This document shows positions 36,644 to 45,635 of a DNA stretch of 64,000 nt, piece by piece. The DNA is from Paraglaciecola mesophila KMM 241 (GTDB lineage Bacteria > Pseudomonadota > Gammaproteobacteria > Enterobacterales > Alteromonadaceae). Positions within the stretch are counted from its first letter, which is position 1, and every line of letters starts with the position of its first letter. Under the pieces are notes generated by a model. It had not been told where the DNA came from. It saw only the letters and a list, made by a program, of their open reading frames with translations, and made no database searches. A program made the position numbers and the translations under genes. The stretch covers positions 1 through 64,000 of the forward strand of contig NZ_BAEP01000030.1 in the NCBI RefSeq assembly GCF_000315015.1. Reading direction: 5' to 3'.

Positions 36644-39040
36644 TTAGAAATTTGCACGTAATTGAACACCGAAATAACGGTCTGCATCACGTGGAATTTG
36701 ATAACGGAAGTTATCGCCACTGTAGGTAGTGACAAAGCTCTTATCAGTTAAGTTTTTACCGATTAAGCTAATACGATAAGCATCGTCGTCAAACGAGAAT
36801 GCCAAGCTTGCGTTTAAAATACCGTAATCTGGTAGCAAGTCTATTGCAGTTGCCGTACCACCTGGGGCACCTGCGTACATTTCGTCGGTGTACACGTAAG
36901 AGCTGTTCAAGATAACGTTCATGTTATCTAGCTCCCATAGATATTCGCCCGTTACAGAGTACTTAAGATCAGGCGAGAAAGGTAAGTCTGCACCAGAGCG
37001 ACCCGTACAGTTTGCGTCAGTCACTGGGCATTTGAACTCATCAACTTCGGCATCAACTTTAGATAGACCACCGGTGAGTGTGAAGTCATCTGTTACTTGC
37101 CACATCAAATCAAACTCGATACCTTCAGTAATCACTGAGCCTGCGTTTGTCAAACGGGTAATCGTTACGCCATCAAGTAATTCAGAGTTATTCGCTTGGA
37201 AACCATCGATGTTAGTTCTGAAAATAGCCGCGTTGAAAATTAAATCGTTGCTGGCGTATTTATAACCTAGCTCGTATGCATCAGATGTTTCTTTATCAAT
37301 GGGCAGTGCATCAGCATCGGCCATGTTGTAGAACACGTTAAACGCCGGGCCTTTATAACCTTGCGAGAAAGTGAAATACGCCATACTGCTGTCAGTTAAG
37401 TCGTACTGCACACCAATTTTACCTGATACATTAGTTTCGTCAGTTTCACCTTGATAGTTAGTTTCAAAGCTACGTACGCCAACACCTGTGCGTTTGTATT
37501 CATCGTTACTGCGACGGTCATGTGAGTAACTCACCTCATCATCTGTATAACGAATACCGAACAATAAACGCAAGTCGTCATTAATGTGGTATTTACCGTC
37601 AGCGAACAATGCCCAGTTATCGAACTGAGTGCGCATAAAGGCAGTAGCACTGACGATGTCGTTAGCATTACAGCTTAGATTTTCATCGGCGATAAATTGA
37701 TTAATCTGCGCTTCAGAAGGGTCAACTACGCCAAGACTTTCGGTCAGGTATGTGCCAATAGCCGCTGGGAATTGGCCACCGTTATTCTGACAGCTGGCAT
37801 CACGGGTAAAGTTACGCTCAGATTTTTGTGTCCACCAGAATGCACCTAATTGGTAGTCAAAGTCACCGCCAACAGGGGAGGCTATACGAAACTCTTGAGA
37901 TGTTTGTTTCCAGTTTTGTACACCCGTATCGTGAAGCTGAAATCCAACGCCACCGTCCGGCACGCTACCAAAGTTAACAGGTAAAGGAATAGAGCCCGTG
38001 GTTGAGGTGAAGTCACCTTCGCGGAATTCTGTGTTATCCCAGCTGCGATGAGCTGTGATTGAAGTAAATTCGTGATCGCCAATCATTTTGTCCACTTGCA
38101 CTGAGAAACCAGTGGTTTCATCTATGGTGCGAGTTTCAAAGTCATGGTCAATTTTACGTTGCTCTAAATCGAGGTCGCCATTGCCTGTGCTGTCAGGGGC
38201 CGCGTCAGAGGTAACGTAACGGTTGCTTGGTGCAAGTTCTAAATCTGCACAGCAATTATCATTCGATTTTACGTTTTCAAAAATGAACAGGATGTCGGTA
38301 TCGTCAGCAGCGGTAATGTCCAACATACCGCGGATACCTTCCTTATCGTAGCCGTTGGTTGTTTCGTTGTTATATACATTGTCGATATAGCCGTCGAACT
38401 GCGATTTAAGTACCGTCAAACTACCATTAACATTATCGCTTAATGCACCTGTTACACTGGTTTTTAAACGGTATTCGTTATCCTGAAATAAGGTCACTTC
38501 GGCCGTGCCGCCAAATTCATCAGAAGGGCGCTTGGTGGTTATGTTAACCACACCGGCTGACGCATTTTTTCCAAAAAGGGTGCCTTGAGGGCCTCGTAGT
38601 ACTTCGATGCGTTGTAAGTCGTATAAATCGACAAATGCTTGGCCGGAACGGCCCAGTACAACACCATCAACCACAGTAGATACACTTGGCTCTGCCGCCA
38701 CACTGAATGAAATCGTCCCGATACCACGTACAGTTATAGCCGAGTTACGGTTGGTGTTACCTTTACGAAAGCTAACTGAAGGAACCAAAGCTTGTAAGCC
38801 TTCAATGTTCGCAGAGAACGCAGAGTTAATTTGATCTTCACGTAACACAGATACAGCAACAGGAACTTCGTTGAGGTTTTCTACGCGTTTTTGCGACGTA
38901 ACAGTGATCTTCTCCATTAGGCCTTTATCTTCCGCCGGCTCAGCTTCTTGTGCGTTGGCGGCGAAGCCGATTGTCATGCACGTACCGATAGCGAGTGCGC
39001 GCGTGATACCTGAGTGTAGTGTGCTAGGTCTTAGTAACAT
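36644..39040 (-). CDS. TonB-dependent outer-membrane receptor of the palindrome regulon
   Basis: 798 residues from ATG 39040, preceded by GGAG 8 bases upstream; a GTG four codons earlier is the ribosome-site region itself. Signal peptide (ALAIGTCMTIGFAANAQ), TonB box-like EKITVTSQKR, plug domain (VPVAVSVLREDQIN, VRGIGTISFSVAAEPSVSTVVDGVVLGR, GPQGTLFGKNASAGVVNITTKRP), then a 22-strand barrel ending in RANF with terminal Phe. Its type resembles receptors for sugars and other organic nutrients rather than siderophores, but the ligand is not readable. The palindrome at 39220 lies 180 bases upstream, so it is placed in the same regulon as the GH31-TRAP operon next to it. Confidence 0.93.
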   Translation of the reverse strand: MLLRPSTLHSGITRALAIGTCMTIGFAANAQEAEPAEDKGLMEKITVTSQKRVENLNEVPVAVSVLREDQINSAFSANIEGLQALVPSVSFRKGNTNRNSAITVRGIGTISFSVAAEPSVSTVVDGVVLGRSGQAFVDLYDLQRIEVLRGPQGTLFGKNASAGVVNITTKRPSDEFGGTAEVTLFQDNEYRLKTSVTGALSDNVNGSLTVLKSQFDGYIDNVYNNETTNGYDKEGIRGMLDITAADDTDILFIFENVKSNDNCCADLELAPSNRYVTSDAAPDSTGNGDLDLEQRKIDHDFETRTIDETTGFSVQVDKMIGDHEFTSITAHRSWDNTEFREGDFTSTTGSIPLPVNFGSVPDGGVGFQLHDTGVQNWKQTSQEFRIASPVGGDFDYQLGAFWWTQKSERNFTRDASCQNNGGQFPAAIGTYLTESLGVVDPSEAQINQFIADENLSCNANDIVSATAFMRTQFDNWALFADGKYHINDDLRLLFGIRYTDDEVSYSHDRRSNDEYKRTGVGVRSFETNYQGETDETNVSGKIGVQYDLTDSSMAYFTFSQGYKGPAFNVFYNMADADALPIDKETSDAYELGYKYASNDLIFNAAIFRTNIDGFQANNSELLDGVTITRLTNAGSVITEGIEFDLMWQVTDDFTLTGGLSKVDAEVDEFKCPVTDANCTGRSGADLPFSPDLKYSVTGEYLWELDNMNVILNSSYVYTDEMYAGAPGGTATAIDLLPDYGILNASLAFSFDDDAYRISLIGKNLTDKSFVTTYSGDNFRYQIPRDADRYFGVQLRANF

Positions 39041-39219
39041 GGTGTTCTCCACGGTATTGTTTTAGGGGCAAGTCCAGTGTTCATTTGCAGCGTGTCCAGG
39101 TTGCAGAATGTCAGTGTGTTCGTAGTTGGCTTACCGTTCTTCATTTAATATTTCATTTCATCAACAGCATGAAATGATCATTGTGCTGACGCATAGGGCA
39201 TCTTGTGTCAAACATTAGA

Positions 39220-39235
39220 TGTCTTATATAAGACA
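39220..39235. promoter_or_regulatory. Palindromic operator in front of the TonB-dependent receptor
   Basis: TGTCTTATATAAGACA, a perfect 16-bp match to the core of the 23546 site. It lies in the 386-base gap between the receptor gene and dctP, where no gene is seen; the receptor is transcribed away from it on the minus strand. Confidence 0.8.
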
Positions 39236-39426
39236 AAAGATAGACAAAATTTAACCATAAAGTTAACCAATTGCAATCTTTTTGTTAAATCTATTTTTAA
39301 TTGTTAGGGGATGTGGAGAATAAGCTTGTAGCCCAATAACAATGGACTACATAGGTAGGCAGAGGCGTTTTTTTTGAGTCTTACTTATAGTGGCTATAAA
39401 TAGAATTGATACATTTTCGTAACAGA

Positions 39427-40467
39427 TCAGCTAGCGTCTGTAGCACATTGCGCCACAGAGGTTTCCAGCAACGTTAGCCAATCATCGCCGTAGTTATCTT
39501 TAAACCACTGACGCATATTTTTTGAAGCATCTTTGAAGGCTTGTTTTTCGCTTGGGGTCGGGCGATAAACCGTACCCCCGGCTTTTTCAAACAACGCGTA
39601 CGAGTTAGCTTCTTGATTAAAGACTAAATCATTTGCTGTTTTTTGCTGACGTACAAAGCCTTGTTCAATAATGCCTTGAATATCTTTAGGTAATGATTGC
39701 CAAACGGACTCCGAAAACCACCATAAAGCCGCCATATACGAATGACCATCCAGCACTATGTATTTTAAATGCTCTTCTAATTTAGCCCCAATAATATCCT
39801 GAATGCCATTTTTGCTGCCCTCCACCACGCCTGTTGCCAGTGCGGTATAGAGCTCAGCCCATGAAACCGGCGTCGGGTTTGCGCCCAATTGCCGCACAAG
39901 CTCCTGCTGTATTTTAGCCGGCGTAGTACGTATTTTCTGGCCTACCAAATCTTGCGGGTGATGAATGGCTTTGCTGGTGGTAGCGAAATTGCGCCAGCCG
40001 CCAGTGTTGGTCACACCCATTAAGCGTATCTGTAGATTACGCTCTAAAACGGTGCTGCGCATTTTACTTAAAATAGGCCCATCGAGTACGCACTGGGCTT
40101 GCTTGTCGTTATCAAATACGTAGGGTAAATCGAGTACTTGGGCCGGCGCGAAAAAGTTACCCGTACCACCGGCCGTAGTAGGAAACATCTCAAGCACGCC
40201 TTTTTGTAAGTTACCAATACACTCAGGCACACCGCCACAAAACTGGCCCGAGGAATAAAGCTGAACTTGTACTCGACCTTCACTGGCTTGCTCTACGTAT
40301 TCTTTAAATGCCAGTAGACCCACATAATCTTCATCTTGGGTGGATGCCTGAATAGACGCCTTGATGATAAATTCAGCCCGATCGGAATTGGCGTTAATAA
40401 TACCGACCATACTGGCTACAGCAATGACGGCATAAACAGTCAGAAGCGCAATGCGTTTTGTATTCAT
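39427..40467 (-). CDS. TRAP transporter substrate-binding protein (DctP type)
   Basis: 346 residues from ATG 40467, one base after the dctM stop. N-terminal hydrophobic anchor or signal (IALLTVYAVIAVASMVGIINA). The DctP signature GQKIRTTPAKIQQELVRQLGANPTPVSWAELYTALATGVVEG carries the Arg that normally binds the carboxylate of the substrate. TRAP systems import organic acids; taurine, isethionate and other sulfonates are known substrates in some bacteria. Last gene of the operon that starts with GH31, so its ligand should be the product or substrate of that enzyme. Confidence 0.92.
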   Translation of the reverse strand: MNTKRIALLTVYAVIAVASMVGIINANSDRAEFIIKASIQASTQDEDYVGLLAFKEYVEQASEGRVQVQLYSSGQFCGGVPECIGNLQKGVLEMFPTTAGGTGNFFAPAQVLDLPYVFDNDKQAQCVLDGPILSKMRSTVLERNLQIRLMGVTNTGGWRNFATTSKAIHHPQDLVGQKIRTTPAKIQQELVRQLGANPTPVSWAELYTALATGVVEGSKNGIQDIIGAKLEEHLKYIVLDGHSYMAALWWFSESVWQSLPKDIQGIIEQGFVRQQKTANDLVFNQEANSYALFEKAGGTVYRPTPSEKQAFKDASKNMRQWFKDNYGDDWLTLLETSVAQCATDAS

Positions 40468-40468
40468 A

Positions 40469-41755
40469 TCAAGCAAACCCAAACAAACGAGGTAAGGTCA
40501 TAGTGACCGCAGGAAAATAGGTAATAATAAAAATCACCAAGGCTTCAACTGCTAAAAATGGCAGCATTTCGTAAGCTATATTCTCGGTTTTTTCGCCGGA
40601 AACGGACGCCGCCACAAATAGCACTAAGCCCATAGGAGGCGTTGCTAAGCCAACCGTTAAATTTACGCACATGATCACTGCAAAATGCAGTGGGTCGATA
40701 CCTAGGGATATAAAAATAGGCGCTAGCACAGGGCCGAGGATCAAGATCGCAGGGCCTGCATCTAGAAACATTCCGATGGCGAATAAGAATAAGTTAATGA
40801 TCAGCAGCAACAACAAGACGTTGTCGGTTATGCCGACGATTTGTTCGGCTAACATATCAGCCATACCGGACACGGTGATGATCCAGGCGAAGGTTACCGC
40901 TGAGCCTACCAGTAATAAAATTGTTCCTGATTGCACGGCTGCGTTAACTAATATGTGCGGTAGTTTGTCGAATTTAAGGGTGTTGGTCACAAATAAGGTA
41001 ACGATCAGTGCATAACCCGCTGCAGCTGCGGCTGCTTCTGTCGGGGTGAACACACCTAATACGATCCCACCGAGTAAAATTACGGGGGTAAGTAGGGGTA
41101 AAAAAGATGTTTTAAGTGCGCTGCCCCGTTCGTACCACGTGGCTTTTTGATTTGCTACTGGGTAGTTACGTTTTTTGGAAATGCGACTAGTGACTATCAT
41201 CAAACCAGCACAAATCAATAAGCCCGGGGTAATACCGGCTAAGAACATGCCCGCCACAGATACGTTCATGATAAATGCGTACAAGATCATGATCCCTGAG
41301 GGCGGAATAATCGGGCCGATAACAGACGATGCGGCAGTAACGGCAGCCGCAAAGCGCCTGCTGTAGCCGTTTTCTTCCATAGCGGGGATAAGCATTTTAC
41401 CTAACGCAGAGGTATCGGCGACCGCTGAGCCTGATAGCCCTGCGAAGAGCACTGACGATAAAATATTTACTTGCGCTAAGCCGCCTCTGTAATGGCCAAT
41501 TAAGGTTTGGCTAAAGCGCACAATAGACTGGGTGATCCCGCCTTGATTCATTAGCTCACCGGCTAATATGAAAAACGGTACCGCCATCAAAGGGAACGAA
41601 TTCATCCCTGAGTACAACCGGGTTAACAGCGCAGAGAAAAACACCTCGTTACCGTCCAGCATTAAACTGACGCCTGGACCAATTAACAAGGCAAATACCA
41701 CTGGCGTGCCAGCAGTGAGCAATAGAATGAAAACCCAAAAATAACTGATAGACAT
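40469..41755 (-). CDS. TRAP transporter large permease (DctM)
   Basis: 428 residues, 12-13 membrane segments, the typical DctM size. Family motifs: SGSAVADTSALGKMLIPAMEENGYSRRFAAAVTAASSVIGPIIPPSGIMILYA and FLDAGPAILILGPVLAPI. Driven by a sodium gradient together with DctQ. One base separates its ATG from the dctQ stop. Confidence 0.95.
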   Translation of the reverse strand: MSISYFWVFILLLTAGTPVVFALLIGPGVSLMLDGNEVFFSALLTRLYSGMNSFPLMAVPFFILAGELMNQGGITQSIVRFSQTLIGHYRGGLAQVNILSSVLFAGLSGSAVADTSALGKMLIPAMEENGYSRRFAAAVTAASSVIGPIIPPSGIMILYAFIMNVSVAGMFLAGITPGLLICAGLMIVTSRISKKRNYPVANQKATWYERGSALKTSFLPLLTPVILLGGIVLGVFTPTEAAAAAAGYALIVTLFVTNTLKFDKLPHILVNAAVQSGTILLLVGSAVTFAWIITVSGMADMLAEQIVGITDNVLLLLLIINLFLFAIGMFLDAGPAILILGPVLAPIFISLGIDPLHFAVIMCVNLTVGLATPPMGLVLFVAASVSGEKTENIAYEMLPFLAVEALVIFIITYFPAVTMTLPRLFGFA

Positions 41756-41756
41756 A

Positions 41757-42308
41757 TTATTCTACTTCCATGGGGGGAATAGTTTGCGCAGTGAGATAAT
41801 CACGAGCAAAGAGTTGTTTGATCAGGTTTTCGATACCCACTAAAAACAGGGCCGCAAACATTAACGGTGCGCAGGCATAAAAGTAAGCAAGCTTGACGGG
41901 CATGGACGAGGCATATATTTCAAAACCACCTTGGAAAAATGCCACGCTTTGTTTGAAGAACACCGCGCTGATCATAATCACTAAAAGAGTGATAATAATT
42001 TCTGACATTCTGCGTAAGCCTTGTGGCAGGGCGTCGGCAAACATCTCGATAGACACGTTTAAATTTTCACGGTATGCCCAAGGCGCAACTAAACATGCGA
42101 CCCATACCATCAAGTATTTCGCGAGTTCTTCGGTCCATGCCAGGGAATCGTTTAACACATAACGGCAGAACACCTGAGCTAAAATCATCAGCAACATAGC
42201 ACTTAACAGCACGCCCGCGACGTTTTTGCCAAGGGTGCTGATGGCATAATTGACCTTACCGAGCGGGCGATTAATGGCTAAAAACCCGCGACTGACAGCA
42301 TTTTGCAT
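41757..42308 (-). CDS. TRAP transporter small permease (DctQ)
   Basis: 183 residues with four membrane segments and the DctQ motif LAWTEELAKYLMVWVACLVAPWAYRENLNVSIE. It forms the membrane complex with DctM. It starts 27 bases after the GH31 stop, so the GH31 enzyme and the importer are co-transcribed. Confidence 0.93.
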   Translation of the reverse strand: MQNAVSRGFLAINRPLGKVNYAISTLGKNVAGVLLSAMLLMILAQVFCRYVLNDSLAWTEELAKYLMVWVACLVAPWAYRENLNVSIEMFADALPQGLRRMSEIIITLLVIMISAVFFKQSVAFFQGGFEIYASSMPVKLAYFYACAPLMFAALFLVGIENLIKQLFARDYLTAQTIPPMEVE

Positions 42309-42335
42309 GAGGTATTCTCCGACTGCGCTTAAGGA

Positions 42336-44423
42336 CTATTTGGGCCAGTAATGGCTGATTTGCGGTTGCTTATCTGTCAACTCGTCCGTGTGTTCAACAT
42401 CTGGCCCAAGCGGTATGCGCTTGCCCTTAGGTATGAACACGGCCATTTCTTGAGCGCCAAGGGTCAGGTTATAAACCTTGCCACCGTGGTAGGTTTGTTC
42501 ACTTGGGAAACGTTGCCATTCACCTTCGGGTAAGTAGAACTCTACTTCTCCGCCGGGTTTTAAGCAGGGAGCCACTAGCATGTCGTCACCGAACATAAAC
42601 TGCGATTCAAACGCTGCCGCCAAGCGGTCTTTAGGAAACGCCAGTGGCATCGCGCGCATCAAGGGCACACTCGTACTGCTTGCTTGTTGCATAGCGTTGT
42701 AAATATACGGCAGTAAGCGGTAACGTAGCACTAATGCTTGGTTGACCGCTTCTTCTGCTTCAGGGCCATAGCTCCAAGGTTCACGCTGGCCGATACCGTG
42801 TAAACGCATGTGAGCACTGAAGACGGCGGCTTGTGACCAACGAATGAATAGCTCTTGGTCACGAGTATCTTTAAAGAAACCGCCGATATCGGTGGCAAAG
42901 AAAGGCGCTCCTGACATTCCCCACGACAATGCGCCTCGGATGCTGGCGCTTAGCCCGCCCCAATCAGCTTGTGGGTCGCCGCCCCATTGGCTAGGGAAGC
43001 GCTGTGAGCCGGTCCATGCTGAACGGCTGAATAAGAAAGGACCGTTTTTAGAATATTTCTCTGCGGCTTCATACACGCACTTGTTGTATAGAAAGCTGTA
43101 AACGTTGTGCAACCGGTTGCCTGAATCACCGCTGTGAGCCAGCATATTGTCATCTTCGACTTGCTCACCGAAGTCGGCTTTGATCATATCAATGCCTAAA
43201 TCAAACAACGGCTTGTGTGATTCCATCCAAAATTGGTATGCGTCAGGGTGGGTGAAATCGACAATGCCGGACTCAGGTAGCGGAGTGAGCACTTCTGCGA
43301 ACGCGCTCATGTCCCACTTGTATTGATACGCTTCGCCGGTGCGCTTGTCTTTCAGTAACCAGCCTTTCTTGGCCATTTCAGCGAAAAGAGGGTGTTGAAT
43401 CGATACCAGCGGGTATTCCCATATACACACTTTAAAGTTGTCTGCTTTGAGCTTATTAATCACCGCCGCTGGATCGTCAAAGCGTTTGGGATCCCATTCA
43501 AAGGCAAAGCGGGTGTCTGTGTCTTGCCATGCACGTCCATCAAGAGTGATGACGTCGCACGGCATTTTGTGATCGCGTACGTCTTTTGCGGTGGCCAATA
43601 ATTCAGGTACGTCTTTGTAATAGGCTTTCGATAAAATAACCCCTAAGCTCCATACGGGTGGTGTTGGTGCTTTGCCGGTTAAATCTGTGTAGGTGTTGAT
43701 CATGGCGTTGCCATCTTCACCGTGCATCAAGAACATATCTAGGCATTCATCTTCCACTAACACCCCGTAAGCACGTTGTGACCAAGTGGCATAACCCACA
43801 GCATGTGTTACCGGGGCAGGGGTATGCACAAACACGCCCCAACCGCTGGGGCTCCAACAAAATGGCGTGTTTTTGTAGGAAATTTCTGCGTTTACGCCCA
43901 GTGCATCATGGTTGTATGAGCGCACCAGTTGACCGCGCTTATTAAGGCTACCCCATTTTTCACCTAAGCCGTATACAGCTTCGTCGGTATCAAGCTCTAG
44001 GCTCATTAACCAGCCTTTGTCTACTTTGGCTAGAGGCGGCAAGCGGTAGCGGCGCACAAAGTGGCCATCGGTCGCAGTTTGTTGAATGGTTTTACTGTTT
44101 TGTGATAGCTCAAACGTGAAGGGGGTGTGGGTGATCACCAACTTACTGTCGCCAGCAATCAAGGTTGTTTGCTGCTCACTTGAAACGATGTCTGCTGCTA
44201 TTACATCGTGTGTAGATACGAGCAAGCCATAATCAGGCTGGTCTTTTTTGCCAATTTGTAAACGCACACCAAACGCATGAAATGCGATGTGTAAATCACC
44301 TTGAGACGTGGGGATAAGCACACTGGAATCACTTTGCAAGCTGGCCGCGCCGGCCACTTCAGCTTGCTTTATATCGTTCCAATTTGGGGCAGTAACATCA
44401 AACAAAGACGTAGTTGTAGACAT
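42336..44423 (-). CDS. Glycoside hydrolase family 31 enzyme, no signal peptide
   Basis: 695 residues, cytoplasmic. Retaining alpha-glycosidase: nucleophile D417 in MIKADFGEQ and acid/base D483 in FPSQWGGDP; DIGGF at 512-516. KADFGE and the FEWDPKRFDDP segment resemble YicI-type alpha-xylosidases. In sulfoquinovosidases (YihQ) the sulfonate is held by an Arg-x-x-Trp pair and a Tyr after DIGG; by eye R305 may align with that Arg, but F308 and F516 stand where Trp and Tyr are expected. So the enzyme is either a divergent sulfoquinovosidase or acts on another alpha-glycoside. First gene of the operon with the TRAP importer; the operator at 44502 is 79 bases upstream. Confidence 0.92.
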   Translation of the reverse strand: MSTTTSLFDVTAPNWNDIKQAEVAGAASLQSDSSVLIPTSQGDLHIAFHAFGVRLQIGKKDQPDYGLLVSTHDVIAADIVSSEQQTTLIAGDSKLVITHTPFTFELSQNSKTIQQTATDGHFVRRYRLPPLAKVDKGWLMSLELDTDEAVYGLGEKWGSLNKRGQLVRSYNHDALGVNAEISYKNTPFCWSPSGWGVFVHTPAPVTHAVGYATWSQRAYGVLVEDECLDMFLMHGEDGNAMINTYTDLTGKAPTPPVWSLGVILSKAYYKDVPELLATAKDVRDHKMPCDVITLDGRAWQDTDTRFAFEWDPKRFDDPAAVINKLKADNFKVCIWEYPLVSIQHPLFAEMAKKGWLLKDKRTGEAYQYKWDMSAFAEVLTPLPESGIVDFTHPDAYQFWMESHKPLFDLGIDMIKADFGEQVEDDNMLAHSGDSGNRLHNVYSFLYNKCVYEAAEKYSKNGPFLFSRSAWTGSQRFPSQWGGDPQADWGGLSASIRGALSWGMSGAPFFATDIGGFFKDTRDQELFIRWSQAAVFSAHMRLHGIGQREPWSYGPEAEEAVNQALVLRYRLLPYIYNAMQQASSTSVPLMRAMPLAFPKDRLAAAFESQFMFGDDMLVAPCLKPGGEVEFYLPEGEWQRFPSEQTYHGGKVYNLTLGAQEMAVFIPKGKRIPLGPDVEHTDELTDKQPQISHYWPK

Positions 44424-44501
44424 GAATTTTTCTCACTCGTGATAATGGCACAATGGGGAAGCGCAAATGCTAGCACTGAGGCGATGCGATTAACCCTCAC
44501 A

Positions 44502-44515
44502 ATCTTATATAAGAT
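44502..44515. promoter_or_regulatory. Palindromic operator in front of the GH31-TRAP operon
   Basis: ATCTTATATAAGAT, a perfect 14-bp palindrome sharing the TCTTATATAAGA core with the 23546 and 39220 sites. It lies in the 350-base gap between GH31 and the divergent GntR gene. Confidence 0.75.
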
Positions 44516-44710
44516 ATAAGTTATAGTAGTGTTAAATTCTTGTCAATCTTTGTTGGGTTTTAGTTGCACAGTGGGTTTGAGGTTATCCAGGGCGCGTATA
44601 TTAAGTGATTGAAACAAAGCTTAAAACTATCGAATATAGCGGGATTAATGCACTTCACAAAAATGCACCGAATTGATCTCTAACAAAGTTTAATGTAAAC
44701 CAAACGATAA

Positions 44711-44727
44711 TATCTTGTATAAGACAT
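44711..44727. promoter_or_regulatory. Imperfect copy of the operator in front of the GntR-type regulator gene
   Basis: ATCTTGTATAAGACAT (44712-44727) matches the operator core with one change in the left half. It lies 46 bases before the regulator ATG, which fits autoregulation. Confidence 0.65.
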
Positions 44728-44773
44728 ACACTTAATATTACTCTTATATTTTGTTTCAACAAATTTGCCGTAT

Positions 44774-45523
44774 ATGAACGAAAATCGCTTTGACAACAAA
44801 CTTAGCCGACCTGGTTTAGCTTTCCAACCTTTGTACAAACAGGTGGAAGAGCAAGTGACTCAACTTATCGTTGAACAGCGCTGGAAGCCAGGTGAAATGC
44901 TACCCAACGAATTTCAGCTTGCCAGCGAGTTTGGCGTCAGCCAAGGCACGGTGCGCAAAGCGCTGAACAGCCTAACGAGCGCTAAAATTCTTACCCGTAG
45001 GCAAGGCATTGGTACGTTTGTTTCTGAGCACACGGGTCATCACGGACTTTATCGTTTCTATCCGCTGATTGCGGATGGCAAATCCCCTGAATTGCCTAAG
45101 GCTGAGCTATTGTCTATTTCAACGCAAACGGCCAATAAGAAAGTCGCGGCGGCCTTAGCACTTAACCCGAAAGACAAAGTGATTGTACTGATCAGGCGGC
45201 GTATTTTAGATAATGAGTTTTGTATCGCAGAGACTATTTTTTTGCCCCATAAATGGTTTAAAGCATTACTCGATGAAAAAGAAGTGCCGCATACGCTGTA
45301 CCATTTTTATCAAACCAACTTTAACCTGACCGTACACACCATACGTGACAGTATCAAAGCGGAGCTCGCCACTCAAAATGACGTAGATAACCTCGACATA
45401 AAGCTCGGTGAGCCGTTGCTTGAAGTAACACGCATCGCTCAGTCGCTAAACGACAAACCGATGGAATACCGTATCAGCCGTTGTCGCAGTGATAAATACC
45501 ATTACTTAGTGGAGTTGAACTAA
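44774..45523 (+). CDS. GntR-family regulator with UTRA ligand domain (HutC subfamily)
   Basis: 249 residues from ATG 44774 (a TTG three codons earlier is also open). Winged helix in residues about 12-75: PLYKQVEEQVTQLIVEQRWKPGEMLPNEFQLASEFGVSQGTVRKALNSLTSAKILTRRQGIGTFV. UTRA domain about 95-245, ending YRISRCRSDKYHYLVEL. HutC-type regulators usually bind small metabolites such as sugar phosphates or amino-acid intermediates and lose DNA binding on induction. It lies divergent from the GH31-TRAP operon with operator copies on both sides of the intergenic gap. Best candidate for the protein that reads the four palindromes. Confidence 0.92.
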   Translation: MNENRFDNKLSRPGLAFQPLYKQVEEQVTQLIVEQRWKPGEMLPNEFQLASEFGVSQGTVRKALNSLTSAKILTRRQGIGTFVSEHTGHHGLYRFYPLIADGKSPELPKAELLSISTQTANKKVAAALALNPKDKVIVLIRRRILDNEFCIAETIFLPHKWFKALLDEKEVPHTLYHFYQTNFNLTVHTIRDSIKAELATQNDVDNLDIKLGEPLLEVTRIAQSLNDKPMEYRISRCRSDKYHYLVELN

Positions 45524-45562
45524 CAACCTGCTTCACTGCTATTGACGTGACGCTGGAAAATA

Positions 45563-45591
45563 GCGGGTAAGGCTTACCCGCACGTGTTTTT
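45563..45591 (+). terminator. Terminator after the GntR gene
   Basis: Stem GCGGGTA (45563-45569) with TACCCGC (45575-45581), loop AGGCT, followed after ACGTG by a run of T. Confidence 0.75.
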
Positions 45592-45635
45592 AACGCAGCC
45601 TTTACACCTCACACATTCGATGTCTATTTGCTTAA

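Noticed and set aside
42336-44423. Naming the GH31 gene yihQ (sulfoquinovosidase) or yicI (alpha-xylosidase)
   Set aside because: Context favours the first and motifs the second; neither is strong enough for a gene name.
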